From Liopterus haemorrhoidalis (Eukaryota > Arthropoda > Insecta > Coleoptera > Dytiscidae): a stretch of 64,000 bases of DNA. The stretch lies in NCBI GenBank assembly GCA_963971575.1, contig OZ020611.1, positions 210,679,490 to 210,743,489 of the forward strand, read 5' to 3'. Position 1 is the first letter of the stretch. Every line of letters begins with the position of its first letter. This document shows positions 1-10,925 of the stretch, piece after piece. A model generated the notes under the pieces. It was given only the letters and a program-made list of their open reading frames with translations. It was not told the origin of the DNA and searched no databases. The position numbers and the translations under genes were made by a program.

Positions 1-430
1 TGAGTTGTTTTTTTTCATTATTTCCATTAATGATGTAAATTATGCCATTAAAATTTTTTTATTATCTCTAAATGCATTAAATGATTAAAGCCCTAATTTT
101 TTGCTAGACTAAATAAACTACGGACAATCCAAAAATTTCAACCGCAAGTAGCTATCTCTAACCAAGGGAGTTATTTTAAAGTTTTTTATCAAGCAGTTAT
201 ATTACCCTTATTACCCAGTACTACCCGAAACAGCCTCCTAGAAAAACAATTGAGATGCCTTATAGCCTATGTTCGAACTAGGTTTCACTCTGTAATCATA
301 CCAAATTACATGAAAATATGTCTAGCCATTTTTGCGTGAATTTAGGACAAACAGAAAGACAGACAATAATTGATTTTTTGTGTATATTGTTTTTATAATC
401 ATCTGAAACGTATAGAAACATATGTTTATA
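1..430. repeat. Fragment of a dispersed HINE-like repeat
   Basis: The stretch around 95-150 (ctagactaaataaactacgg and neighbours) recurs in the tandem block at 17.5-18.2 kb. The part at 320-420 has a short acagaaagacagac run followed by an attgattttttgtgtatatt block, whose reverse complement is recognisable near 18.96-19.02 kb. This arrangement, a conserved block then a tetranucleotide run, recalls microsatellite-bearing non-autonomous elements. The left edge lies outside the window. Confidence 0.4.
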
Positions 431-1576
431 CCCTCCTATCTTCCAATTTTATTAATATTGATGGAATAAAATTTTAGGAAATATGATTGTATAGTGAAAT
501 GTAATTTTCTTTCAATGCAGTGGTCAAGAGAGCAAAGGGAAATGTCTCAGCTGACAAGCGGTCAGCGGTCATAAGTGAGATGATGAATCGTGTGTCCATG
601 TGCAGTGGTCATCGATAGTGATGGACTAATGAAATTACCACGGGGGGCTGCAGATGTTCACAGATCGGTTATCGGCTGCCTCCGTTCCTTCATTAGCTTA
701 CACGTGCCAACTGTACCTATGCCACTGGGACCTATAAGATAAACAAGTTTATATCTGTTTATTTAGTAGATAATTCTTCAGAAACTATCATCATTTTCAT
801 TAAATTTAATACTCCCTTCGTTCCGTCCGAAAATATGGCTTACTATACATTTACTCGACTTCAGTCTAAACGCCAAAATAAAATTTACTCCACCTTGGAC
901 ATTTTTAAATGCAAGTTTGTTTGAAAACTAATTTAAATTTTTACATAAGATATTTGTTTCAATACCGCCTTAGAAAAACGGATACGGACCCGAGTATGGA
1001 TTTTTATTTTTTGCAGATCATCCGCGGATACGGATACGGATAGACGGCACACCACTAGTTTTAAATATAATCCATTGCTCATCTGAGTAAGCCATGATAT
1101 ATATTTTTTTGTTTGGTTGCATAAAATTTGACATTCTTCCAATCTTATTTGTATATTTTTTATGTTCAATTAATATACTAGAACATATTATCAACTCATA
1201 TTAAATAAAATCTATTAAATAGAAAAAACTCTATTTTTGATATTTTATTTTCACATGTCTAGATATTTTTCGTGGCTACCAACAAAACTGCCACCCTACC
1301 ATAGCCTAGTAAGATTAAGAAACATCGTGAATGGATTTTAAGTAAATATTTATTATATATACAATATATGTTTCATAAAATTAGAAAAGAAAATCAAAAA
1401 AGGCCGTGAAAGGGAGGCACAGATATTCAGAAAATCACTTGAAGAGCGGGGGTCAGAAATTCAGAAAATACTTGAAGTGTAAGAAAGGCAGAAAACGTGT
1501 AACAAACCGTCAGTATTATATTTTAGACCAAACCATTTGGGAAATTGGGTGAAGGATAAAATTTATGAGGTGCAAT
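431..1576. other. No gene seen
   Basis: AT-rich sequence with only short spurious reading frames. A loose direct repeat (gatattcagaaaa / aaattcagaaaa) lies near 1425-1480. I see no splice-flanked coding block or transposon terminus in it. Confidence 0.4.
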
Positions 1577-1750
1577 CAGGGGCGGACTAAGGCCTAGGCA
1601 GACTAGGCAGCTGCCTAAGGCCCGTATTTTTTGGAGCCCGTGAAACCGTTTTATTATATCGATTTTATCGTTATTTTATGATTTATTTGACAGATAGGGC
1701 CCACAATGAGACTCTTGCCTAGGGCCCCAATTTTCCTTAGTCCCTCACTG
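1577..1750. mobile_element. Small TIR element (MITE), hAT-like ends
   Basis: The ends form imperfect inverted repeats: CAGGGGCGGACTAAGG on the left and, in reverse complement, CAGTGAGGGACTAAGG on the right. The interior repeats the words 'aggccc' and 'gggccc'. No clear 8-bp duplication survives, so assignment to hAT rests on the CAG start only. The following 400 bases (to 2146) hold nothing I recognise. Confidence 0.5.
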
Positions 1751-2628
1751 AGGATATAGCCTTTGTTGCTGTGCATCAAAAATTTTAACGATAAAATTTA
1801 TGAAACATTTCGAATATTCCATAAAAAATTTGATTTTTCAAAAATAAAATTTCTTTGGTTTATCCATATGTTAAGAGATTTCGTTTGATACCCACTAAAT
1901 GGTTTTTGGTCATACCTACAAAACCTAAAAATACAAAAATAGTAAGCTGTAAGATGGAAAGGATGAAAAAAGTGAAATGCAGAAGGAAGGAAATTAAAGA
2001 AAGGATTCAACGACATTAATATAAACAGAAGGAGAGTTGATTTTAAACCAAAAGGCAAAAATTATAATTATTTTATGTTAATATATACCAGTTTATAAGA
2101 ACATAATTAAACTATAAAATATTTAATCATAAAATATCTATCTATCTAAGGCCCAGTATTTCGAACCATAGATAAAATTGACTATCTATGGAATAAGTTG
2201 TTATCAAGGGAATAAACGAATTTTTGCGTATTTCCAATTATTTATCTATAGAGTAACTAAGTTATCTATAGGATAAGTTATTTACAACGTGTAGGTACTG
2301 ATAAATATTATCCATTGGATAAAAATGACTGATCTTGACAGATAGGTGTCAAAAAACATTTTATTGATAAACATATATACATAATATAGGCATATATACG
2401 TAAAATATATATTATAACAGGTACTATGTACATATTACACATACCTAGACTTTATATACATATTACATACTTACACCTGTTTCCATTATGTGTACTATTT
2501 TATTGTGTAATTACCTATATCAAAATAAATTCAAAATAACTTAGTAATCTACTTTAATTTATACTGAAATAAAAAAATACTGTCGATTATTTTTCGATAA
2601 TTTACATTTATTTTTAAAGAAAGAAATC

Positions 2629-2748
2629 ATGGATGCTGATTTAGAAGATTTGCAAGCAGACGATGATGAAGAAATTGTAAAGTATTTAGAACGTCCATAC
2701 ATAGTTTGTGTTAGACCAAATCATATGAACCATTGGGATGAGAAATAA
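2629..2748 (+). pseudogene. HARBI1-type transposase, N-terminal relic
   Basis: A 39-residue frame, ATG to TAA, with an acidic lead (LEDLQADDDEE) and then ERPYIVCVRPNHMN, a block typical of the first 40 residues of insect Harbinger transposases. The catalytic DDE core is absent: the frame stops and the next sequence is the fragment of the partner gene on the other strand. An autonomous copy would cut and paste the element in the nucleus. The family call rests on the N-terminal motif and on the enclosing TAA-flanked TIRs. Confidence 0.55.
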
Positions 2749-2782
2749 CCGGTCGTATTTAATTTTCAGTGTGTTTGCATTT

Positions 2783-2989
2783 CTATTCTGTATGCAGGAT
2801 GCATTGAACATAATACAATTTTTTATCCCAGGCCCCTTGTTTATCTTTTAGATCTGTAGCTTTATTTTCTATAACATTTTTACATTTTAACACAAGATTT
2901 ACAAGTTGCCTTGTTTCGGAAATATTGAAATTTGCGCTTCTTGGGCGTTTATCGATCATTTTTCTGAACAAAATTTTGACAGTTGTCAT
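2783..2989 (-). pseudogene. Myb/SANT-like DNA-binding protein of Harbinger, partial
   Basis: The minus-strand frame contains KRPRSANFNISETRQLVNLV followed by a Lys-rich segment and a KDKQGAWDKK motif, the start of the Myb/SANT-like domain (zeste/MSANTD type) encoded as the second gene of PIF/Harbinger elements. In autonomous copies this protein helps the transposase bind the ends. Only about the first half of the domain is present; after QGAWDKK the sequence no longer fits. It lies next to the transposase relic and inside the same TIRs. Confidence 0.65.
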
Positions 2990-3327
2990 TTATTTTGACA
3001 GTTGTATCTATCTCTCTTTTATTCGTGCGAGTTGCGTGTATGTCTCTCTTTGTTTAAGATAACGCTACTAATACCAACATAAAAAAACATTCGAAAATAT
3101 TATTATCAATCAGAATAGCTACAGTCTGTTCCAAACGGTTAGGCGGAACTAGATTTTGCAATCTAGTTACTTTCATCGTTTAAATCGTGCTTTTCGACCG
3201 TTTCGTTTAAGCTTTGTAAATCATACTTACAATAAACATTTTTTGGTTAAGGTTAATATCATTTTAAAATATCATTTTCTTTATATTTTGATTTTTTGTG
3301 TCATTCTTAATACAAATTTCCCATTTA

Positions 3328-3720
3328 CAGTCTGTTCCAAACGGTTAAGCGGAACTAGATTTTGCAATCTAGTTACTTTCATCGTTTAAATCGTGCCTTT
3401 CGGCCGTTTTGTTTAAGCTTTGTAAATCATACTTACAATAAACATTTTTTGGTTAAGGTTAATATCATTTTAAAATGTAATTTTCTTCACATTTTGATTT
3501 TTTGTGTCATTCTTAATAAAAAATTCCTATTTATTTATTTTTTTGTCATTAAAATATAAAAAAAAAAATTTATTTTGACATATGTCATTCGTTTCCATGG
3601 TTTCATTGTTGGAATTTTAAATTTTGACATCCCAACTATATAAATAACAAGGTCCCTCTCGTGACAACCTAAAAGAACTAAATTCCCATTTAGTTCCGCT
3701 TAACCGTTTGGAACAGACTG
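3328..3720. mobile_element. Tc1-like MITE, inner copy inserted in its own family
   Basis: Same inverted ends as the enclosing copy, TA at 3326-3327 and 3721-3722. The outer copy's subterminal sequence (tacaaatttcccattt) breaks exactly at the inner left end, showing self-insertion. Confidence 0.78.
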
Positions 3721-3847
3721 TATTTATTATTATTTTTTTTTTGTCAATAAAATAAGTAAAAAAAAATATTAAATTTTGACATATGTCATTCATTTCCATG
3801 GTTTCATTGTTGGAATTTTAAATTTTGACATTCCAACATGAAAAATG

Positions 3848-4003
3848 CCGGTCGCTATGGCGTAGTGGTCAGCTCATTTGACTACCAACCATGGGGGCTC
3901 GGGTTCAAATCCCGGTTATGGCATGGAAATTTTCTCAAACAAAAAATTGTCCTGGCTAATTGCCACAGTAGCAAAGGCCATTAAAAAATATATATAAAAA
4001 AAA
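3848..4003 (+). mobile_element. tRNA-derived SINE, copy 1
   Basis: The head reads like a tRNA: A-box tggcgtagtgg at about 3858-3868 and B-box ggttcaaatcc at about 3902-3912, giving an internal Pol III promoter. The tail contains ctggctaattgcc and then an A-rich end. A perfect 13-bp target-site duplication, aacatgaaaaatg, flanks it (3835-3847 and 4004-4016), so it moved by target-primed reverse transcription. A second copy lies at 50310. It encodes no protein and must borrow a LINE enzyme. Confidence 0.88.
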
Positions 4004-4228
4004 AACATGAAAAATGAAATAACCCAAGCAAGGTCCCTTCTCGTGACAACCTAAAAGAACGAAATTCCCATTTAGTTCCGCCTAACCGTTTGGAACAGAC
4101 TGTATCTACGGGATAACTAGAGTTGGAAATACAGAAAGCAATTTATCCTAGCGACTATCAAATGGATAATATTATCCCATTGATAGTTATTCTTATAGAT
4201 AACAGTAAGGTGGAAATACTGGGCCTAA

Positions 4229-4780
4229 AACAAATGCTTGGATGAGTGAATCTCAAAATAAAAAATTCCTACTTGTTAGTTAAATTCAAAAATTTGTAGA
4301 GATTTATATTCACGCTGTACAGAAACTGTTCGTCTGAATTCTGTCTTCATTTTTTTATTTGAAACAGTAAGTGTAGTACCAAAAACCAAATTTAATATCG
4401 AAATTGCGATACCTACGCTACCGTGGTAGCAGTAACTGTGGCTGGTCAACGGTGTTCAGGTACTCCTTGCATGTATGCAACCGCGCTTTGCACACGGCGC
4501 GATATTATCTGTGCAGGCGGCTGTGAGCTCGGCCATGCGTGAGTGTGTGCGAATCACCGTTTATCACACAACCTGCGACAAGCACGGATTTCATGTTTAT
4601 CACTGTTTATCATCACTGCACTTCACTTCTGTCACGCTGCTACCTCCAACACTTTGATGAGTCTTAACTGTTAATGAATCTTAATGAACAGAAATTACAC
4701 TTATTTCTCTTTCTAAATTTCATAGAATTTTTCACAGATATAGAACTGAATTTATTTTATAACAGTTAATATATATATAA
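4229..4780. other. Apparently unique sequence, no gene seen
   Basis: About 4390-4650 is noticeably GC-richer than its surroundings and shows no transposon termini. It could be host non-coding DNA. I see no convincing exon. Confidence 0.35.
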
Positions 4781-5133
4781 GGAAAAAATAAAAATTCTTG
4801 AATACTCGTCAAAAGTTTATTTATAAAATATCAAGAGACGTTTTGTCTGGTAAATCCAGTCATCCTCAGTCTAGAGTACGTAGTCAATATTTTACAAAAG
4901 TATGGAACAAGACGGCGAAAGATTGTCTCGAGCCGTATTGTTCCACACTGCCATGTCTACTCTGAATGTGTTTGGGATGGTTTTTTCATTTACGTATATT
5001 TTTTTATAAGAATATACTTTTGTAAAATATTGACTACGTACTCTAGACTGCGGATGACTGTATTTACCAGTCGAAACGTCTCTTGATATTTTATAAATAA
5101 ACTTTTGACGAGTATTCAAGAATTTTTATTTCC
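4781..5133. repeat. Foldback repeat with ~120-bp arms
   Basis: The left arm (4781-4903) and right arm (5014-5133) are reverse complements with few mismatches, around a 110-bp spacer. The arms include actcgtcaaaagtttattta and a cgaaacgtctcttgat-type block. Such blocks occur next to Penelope-like and other retroelements, but no reverse transcriptase is present here, so class is open. Confidence 0.7.
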
Positions 5134-5380
5134 TCCTACATTTTTCGTCAAGAACAACAATCCAACTATATATATATATATATATATTAAAGTATGGACA
5201 GTATATATGAAACGTATATATGAAAGTATGGACATCGCTCATAATTATTTGCCTACTCAATAAATTGAATATTTTTTAGTTATGGAAATAAATAATAATC
5301 TTCTAAGCCAGTGTTTCCCAACCTTTTTCTCCTCGCGAACCCTCTATAAAATCCGAACGAATTTGGCGAACCCCCTATGC

Positions 5381-5560
5381 CAGTGTTTCACAAACTTTTT
5401 AAGTTCGCGGCACACTTTTGACGTGTAAACATTTTTTTGCGACAACTATGAGTAATTGAATATATAATAATAATTTAAATGGAATTGTTAAATTTCGCAG
5501 CACACTCCTAGAATTTCACGGCACACTAAAGTGCCACGGCAAACTAGTTGGGAAACACTG
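5381..5560. mobile_element. hAT-type MITE nested in the hAT element
   Basis: Starts cagtgtttcacaaac and ends gttgggaaacactg. The flanking octamers ccctatgc and ccatatgt match at 6 of 8 positions. It is 180 bp and non-coding. Confidence 0.7.
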
Positions 5561-5751
5561 CCATATGTAGTCGTTAATGACAGGTAAAAAAAACAATAAA
5601 ATTTGGTAGAACATTTATTTTCCATATTGCTCAATAGTTCATAACAAGGAACGAAAACATAATCATAAAACAACTAAGTACAAACATTAATAAGAATAAA
5701 ATGATAGCTATAAAAAATGAATATGTTACTTACTTTACTTATTCGTTGAGC

Positions 5752-6287
5752 CCTTTTACCATCACAGGTGTCGCTTTGTATGTAGAGTTTGATTGCTACT
5801 TGTACTTGTTCTCTTCTTTCGTGGGAGAACGGCGCCACAGCTTTTTCCATTCACTCCTATTCTTCGTCCTACTTTTCGCTCCATTTCAGGTGATGTCTCT
5901 TCTCTCTGTTGCACTTTTGATTTCGTCACTACACTCCTTTCTCGGTCTTCCTCAGCGTCTTCCTTTAGTTACTTTGGCCTCGTAAACTTTCTTCGTGTCT
6001 CTACTATCTTCCATCCTTTGAATATGACCGTACCACCTAAGTTGCCCTTCTTCTATTACTTCTTCTACTGGTTTGGTTCTCAGTTCTTCTCTATATTCTT
6101 TGTTCCTTATTCTGTCCAATTTTGTCTTTCCCTTGATTTTTCGTAGGAACCTCATTTCGCTACTTCTTATTTTGCTTCTTAGCTTCTTCGTTGTTGTCCA
6201 AGCCTCTGACCAATATGTCAGCACTGGTATAGCCACCTTCTTAAATATTTGGACTTTTGCTTCAGTCGGAATTTCCCGTTTTGCCAA
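5752..6287 (-). pseudogene. Non-LTR retrotransposon fragment, RT C-terminal region
   Basis: The minus-strand frame reads as the region after the reverse-transcriptase core of a LINE: YWSEAWTT, then an RFLRKIKGKTKLDRIRN block, then GQLRWYGHIQRMED, followed after a frame break by GRPRK and KSATERR pieces. In many animal LINEs this segment sits at the C-terminal end of the polyprotein. No endonuclease or RT catalytic motif (FADD-type) remains. It lies inside the hAT element at 5309-7435, so it inserted later or was trapped there. Confidence 0.7.
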
Positions 6288-6349
6288 GAAACAGTTCTTA
6301 ATAAAAAATTAATACAAAATCAGTTCTTAGTTAAGCATACGTTAAATTT

Positions 6350-7239
6350 GAAAAAACTCTTAATGGGATATTTGTGGCTGTTTGATGGAACAAAGCAATT
6401 CAAAGTTTGGCTCAATATTCAACAAATTCAGTCTTAGATCAGGTTCTGCATTTAACCTGTTTCTGTATTTATCTTTCAGATAAGTATATTTTGAAAATTC
6501 TTTCTCACATAGATATGTTGTGCAATTCTATCATGCACAATGAAAATGGTGAGCCGCGACTTGTAATGACAGATTTAATTCATTTAATTTACAAAAGATG
6601 TCAGCTAAGTATGCCAGTAAGTCAGTAAGTAAGCTTTTGCAGCCAAAGAGTATCGAATACACAAGAGGACAAATGAAACGGATCAGTAAAAAATGTTTGA
6701 ACTTCAGACTTCAATTCACATAAACGTGTCTAAACTTTGCCACGGGAAAGCCATCTAACTTCTGGGTGAAGTAGTAAAGAAACGTGAAGATTTCCAAAGT
6801 CCTCACAAAGCGCATGGAATAGACGGCAATTTGTAGTATGCGATTTTATAAAATTTACAATTTTTACAGCATCGCTTAAAGTAGTAGATAACGCTGCAGG
6901 AATACGCTTACATGCCAATGCTTGTCTATGAATACAGCAATGAGACCATTCAATTTTCTCGTTGATCTTCTATACCCGTGCCACAAAACCAAAAAAATTT
7001 CCCGTCATTGATTTTGCCCCATCTGTACACATAGCCACATAATAAGACCAGTTTAATCCATTTTTTTCAAAATAACCATTAATCATATCGAAAATTGCTT
7101 CTCCAGTTGTATAGGTTTTCAAAGGTTTTGCAAATAGTACATCTTCTTGAACGGTATTAGTGAAAATATATCTAACGTAAACAAGCAATACTGCGGCGTT
7201 TGCTACATAGAGGGGCGCTTTGCCTTTTTCGCAGAGCAC
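6350..7239 (-). pseudogene. hAT transposase remnants (SCAND3/ZBED-like)
   Basis: Read from high to low coordinate, the pieces are: LLVYVRYIFTNTVQEDVLF, then KPLKTYTTGEAIFDMIN, then YYVAMCTDGAKSMTGN (the catalytic-region CTDGA motif); next IVNFIKSHTTNCRLFHALCE and LLLHPEVRWLSRGKV; then KLTY and LADIF in different frames; finally KYRNRLNAEPDLRLNLL, the start of the C-terminal dimerisation helices. The order matches full-length hAT transposases, but the N-terminal BED zinc finger is missing and there are stops and frameshifts, so it cannot be functional. Confidence 0.82.
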
Positions 7240-7443
7240 TAACTAACTCTTGACAACCGTAAGATAGGTAGTATCATTGAGTATATAAGTATACTTACTT
7301 ATAAACTCAATGGTAGTATACACAAGTTTAATTAAGCAATTTAAAATTCCATCACTACAATATTATTTTCGCGAACCTGCTTTGTACACCCCACGAACCC
7401 CCAGGGGTTCGCGAACCACCGGTTGGGAAACGCTGTTCTAAGC

Positions 7444-8369
7444 AAAGGTGTAACCTCATATTTTAGCTCTCAGCAGGATTTTCTTTTCTCTACTCGTATA
7501 GAAATTTCTTTGGGCCCCCTAGCAGGTTTGTCAACTTTACAAGATTATTCTCCCTAGACAACTAGGGAGAATAATCTTAAACGAAAACTTATTAGAGGTT
7601 CGATGGTCGTGCCCCACTCCCCTCTGTTGGAGACGTAGCAGGCCCATAGTGACGCCACTGTTTCTGATGAGGACTATTTAAAGTATATTTGGAGAGGTAA
7701 CTTTCAAACGTGTTTTGGCATCCAAAAATTAAAATTGTGATATTTGTATCAGTGTGTTCCTCTTTGTTAAATGTATAAAATATAATCATTAAATTAATAT
7801 ATAACGTTCTGTATACTATCTAAAACAGCAAACAAGAACAAAAAAAATTAAAATGTGTTTTTTGTTTTTTAAATTTTTTGATGCACTTAAAATGGTACAA
7901 TGAAATGATCTACGATCTTCCATCTGTGAAAGTTTCAAACTTGGCTTCCATCTGTTTGGAAATTATAGTTTCATTTGCATATTTGAAAATAAAAAATAAT
8001 ATAAATATTAAAAATAACAAAAAAAAAAATAAATATTTTTGTTAATAAACATTCATTCAAATCAGATTTTCTCCTTATTTCGTCCAATTAATACATTATT
8101 TGTCCACTAAGTTCATTCAAAACTTATTTGTCGATATTTAAATAATAGAATTTTTATATGTTTGCTCATTAAATATTCATGAAATTAGAAATTCAACATT
8201 TGGCACCTTAAAAATAAGTAGATCGAAAAATTATATTCCCAACAGCAAATAGGATTATAAAGTTTTTTCAGATTATCTCAAAATTGCTTTACTGTGACTA
8301 ATCATGTTTTCCATGTTATATACTTACGCATATATATTTTTTTTGTGGTTTATTGTTTTTAGTTAAATA
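7444..8369. other. Transposon debris and AT-rich spacer
   Basis: At 7541-7578 there is a perfect palindrome with 17-bp arms and a 4-base loop (aagattattctccctag on the left). A hAT-like right end reading gacgccactg lies at about 7651-7661. The remainder to 8369 is AT-rich without a recognisable gene. Confidence 0.45.
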
Positions 8370-8560
8370 TTATTATTATTATTAAATTGATTATCAGTAT
8401 GTCCACCTTTGTTTTTAACAACTTCTTCATAAAGACATTGTATTTATTAGTTTGGTTAAGATTTCCTGCGAAATTTTGCACCACCCTTTTTGCAAAATGC
8501 TCTATAAATTTTTACAAAATAGTGTTTTCCATATTTTTTCTGACCTTCCTGATCAGAGAA
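8370..8560 (-). pseudogene. Possible Tc1-like transposase C-terminal relic
   Basis: On the minus strand, broken frames give AKRVVQNFAGNLNQT-like and KKLLKTK pieces and a GGHTDNQ-like end in a shifted frame, resembling the last residues of Tc1-family transposases (KGGHT-Y). No catalytic DDE motif or TIR was found, so this is a weak call. A palindrome, atggtaacgaaaccat with its inverse, lies directly beside it at 8563-8598. Confidence 0.3.
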
Positions 8561-8605
8561 CTATGGTAACGAAACCATAACCATGGTTTGGTTACCATGA
8601 GTCAT

Positions 8606-9679
8606 TATCTTGCTGGAATACGAAAATGTATCCAAAAATATGCAGCTGAGAGGCCAGCATTACATTTTTTAGAATATCTCGCTATTCATATTTCTTTATT
8701 ATTCTTTGGAATTTGCAAATATTGCCAACTGTATCAGATCAAAACAGACCTACATCATGACAGAGTCATCATCATATTTCACACTTAACACTGATCAGAT
8801 ACTCGTTCTCTTGGTTGTCACTCCGTAGAACTGTTTTCCAATCTCCACGTGTCTAATTTCTATGTTTTTTGATCTACTGAAATTTCTTCTACCTATTGAC
8901 GCTGCGTAACAATAGATTTCTTAGAGCTACTGGGCCTTGAAGGTCTCTTTGTTGTCGTCGTTAGATTGTTGTTGCACTAAGTGGTTGAGTCTTCTCCGGA
9001 TTCAATTGATTCAATTGATTCAATTTTTGGTGCAGATAAGGCGTCTGTTATGTTTGCTAGCAATCATAATATTTCTGTTTTCAGGTGAAATTCTGTTAAA
9101 ATTGTAAAATTAACACCTGTTTAAACTAAAAATCGTATTTATAAGTTTGGATACCACTGTTTAATATACTAAAAATACTTGTTAATCCATCCAGCTGCGT
9201 CGATAGAAGGGTTGTTATCTCTTACTGAGAAGAACAAGCATTTTATGTTGATATCTTAATTACAAATTAATACGCAGCCGGTTTAGTGGCATAAACGAGA
9301 TAACTTGAGGTTCATTAATGGACTTGAAGGAAGCCACTAAATAAAGCTGCCGCGGTAATCGCTCACGATACATGCCTGATAGAGACATGAAAACATTCAC
9401 CAAATTGATAAGCTATTTAAGCTTTTTAATCATTAGTTATTGTCAGATATTAACATTAAGATTGACCAGTAAAAATCTATTTATTGTAAATTGAAGTAAT
9501 TAAGATGAAGCATCTCAAGAGCTACAACTGTTAATGTAGAAAATAGGTACAGGAATATATAAAAATATATAAACGACCACAAAACATTCTACAAGCGTTA
9601 CCCTGCTTCGCATACCATAAGTACTGTATTTGAACCCCAACAAGAGCATGGATGTTTGTACTCGTATTCTACTCATATT
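8606..9679. other. No gene seen; possible host non-coding block
   Basis: A short tandem run of attgattca lies near 9001-9026. The stretch 9190-9420 is not obviously repeated in the window and contains homeodomain-type TAAT cores. Nothing coding is visible. Confidence 0.35.
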
Positions 9680-9843
9680 TACGAGGGACATCAATAATTA
9701 AAGAGAGAAAGTGATGTAGAAAAAAAAAGTTTGTAGGAGGAGTTTGGACTTTCATGACTTTTAGGTTGGCATCACTGGGATGAGCTGAGAACAATTGACG
9801 GATAAAAATTGTTTTGTTTAAAACCTCAAAATTGCATTAAACG

Positions 9844-10855
9844 ATGGCGTGTCCGCTTGAAGTTTCCGCATTAGTTGAACAACGTTCAGTGATCCAGTTT
9901 TTGCTTTCTGAAGGTGAAAAACCGGCTAAAATCTTTTCTCGAATAATTTTACAGTATGGTGAAAGTTGTATGAATCGCGGAAATTTTGTGGGTAGAATAG
10001 TTAGATAGACGGACGAACAACGTCCTAGCCGGCTTGTTGGAGTGTCAACTCCTTCGCTTGAAACCCGCTATGACGACATTATTCGTGAAGACCGACGTAT
10101 TACGGTTGAAGATATAGCAAAAAAAGTTGCAGTAAGTGTTGGCACAGTTCATCACGTTATCATTGACAAGCTCAAGTAAAACAAAACAAGTGCAAGGTGG
10201 GTCCCAAAACAGTTAACGCAACAACACAAGGAAACAAGACTCAAAGTGTGTACAGACTTGAAAGAATGCTGTGAAAGGGAAGGTGACCCTTTTCTAAACA
10301 AGATTTTAACGTGTGATGATACTTGAGTTCACCATTTTGAACCAGAATCCAAAAGACAAAGCATGGAATGGAAGCACACCAGCTCACCTGTCCGAAAGAA
10401 ATTCAGAAAGCAAGCATCAGCGGAAAAGTCATGTTGACCGTCTTTTGGGATGCCCGAGGTGTCGTCTTTTGTGATTATTTGGAAGATCAGCGTACAATAA
10501 ACAGTTCCCACTACTCAGACATGCTGATGAAAAAAGTAAAGCCAGCAATGAGAGAAAAATATCGCGGATCTCAAAGAAAAGGCGTGGTATTGCTTCACGA
10601 CAATGGCTGCCCTCATACCGCCAATCTGACCCAAGAAACCATTGAAAAAATGGGTTGGGAGATGCTACCTCATCCTCCCTACAAGCCAGATTTGGCTCCC
10701 TCTGATTTTCATTTGTCTGGTCCACTCAAAAAGGCATTACGTGGAAAAAAGTTCGGCGACAACGAGGAAGTCAAAGAATTTGTGGGAAACTGGCTTAAAC
10801 AACAAGACAAAGATTTCTTTGCATCATGTATAAAAAAACTAGTTTATCGTTGAGA
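9844..10855 (+). pseudogene. mariner DD34D transposase, degenerate
   Basis: Starts MACPLEVSALVEQRSVIQFL and shows the paired helix-turn-helix region, then RWVPKQLTQQHKETRL and HHFEPESKRQSMEWKH near the first catalytic Asp (CDDT in place of the usual GDE[ST]). An intact 161-residue frame from 10368 carries VLLHDNGCPHTA with the second Asp and the HPPYKPDLAPSDFHL block with the third. Stops at about 10003, 10178 and 10325 and one frame change kill the gene. The end is cut at KLVYR; the missing NIRGDYVEK tail is found at 12142. Lower-coordinate TIR and length near 340 residues fit mariner. Confidence 0.88.
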
Positions 10856-10925
10856 CAACCTTCAGTAATCATTAAAAAAAAATTTAAATGGAAAAAAACA
10901 CATTTTTTTATGAATGAATTGTATA

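Larger units (their letters stand above)
3122..4102. mobile_element. Tc1-like MITE, outer copy (CAGTCTGTTCC family)
   Basis: Flanked by TA on both sides (3120-3121, 4103-4104), with inverted ends CAGTCTGTTCCAAACGGTTA. The family is represented at least six times in this window. This copy has been entered by a second copy of the same family and by a SINE. No transposase is encoded. Confidence 0.8.
2150..4225. mobile_element. PIF/Harbinger element, degenerate
   Basis: Terminal inverted repeats begin GGCCCAGTATTTC at both ends, and a 3-bp TAA lies immediately outside each end, as PIF/Harbinger elements leave. Inside are two coding relics expected for this superfamily: a start of a HARBI1-type transposase (plus strand) and a Myb/SANT-like protein piece (minus strand). 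Most of the coding interior is gone, replaced by a Tc1-like MITE that itself carries a SINE. Confidence 0.8.
5309..7435 (-). mobile_element. hAT element (Charlie/ZBED-like), broken
   Basis: Left end CAGTGTTTCCCAACC and right end GGTTGGGAAACGCTG are inverted repeats, and the 8-bp target duplication TTCTAAGC is perfect (5301-5308, 7436-7443). Minus-strand transposase remnants fill the right part. A MITE and a LINE fragment have landed in the left part. Confidence 0.9.

Noticed and set aside
830..900. Resemblance of tactcccttcgttccgtcc to plant Stowaway MITE ends
   Set aside because: No inverted partner or TA duplication nearby; similarity is short and probably chance.
3848..3925. Possible true tRNA gene (also 50310, 33830, 61085)
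   Set aside because: A/B boxes are present, but the acceptor stems do not pair convincingly and each is part of a dispersed repeat with a tail; SINE heads or element cassettes fit better.
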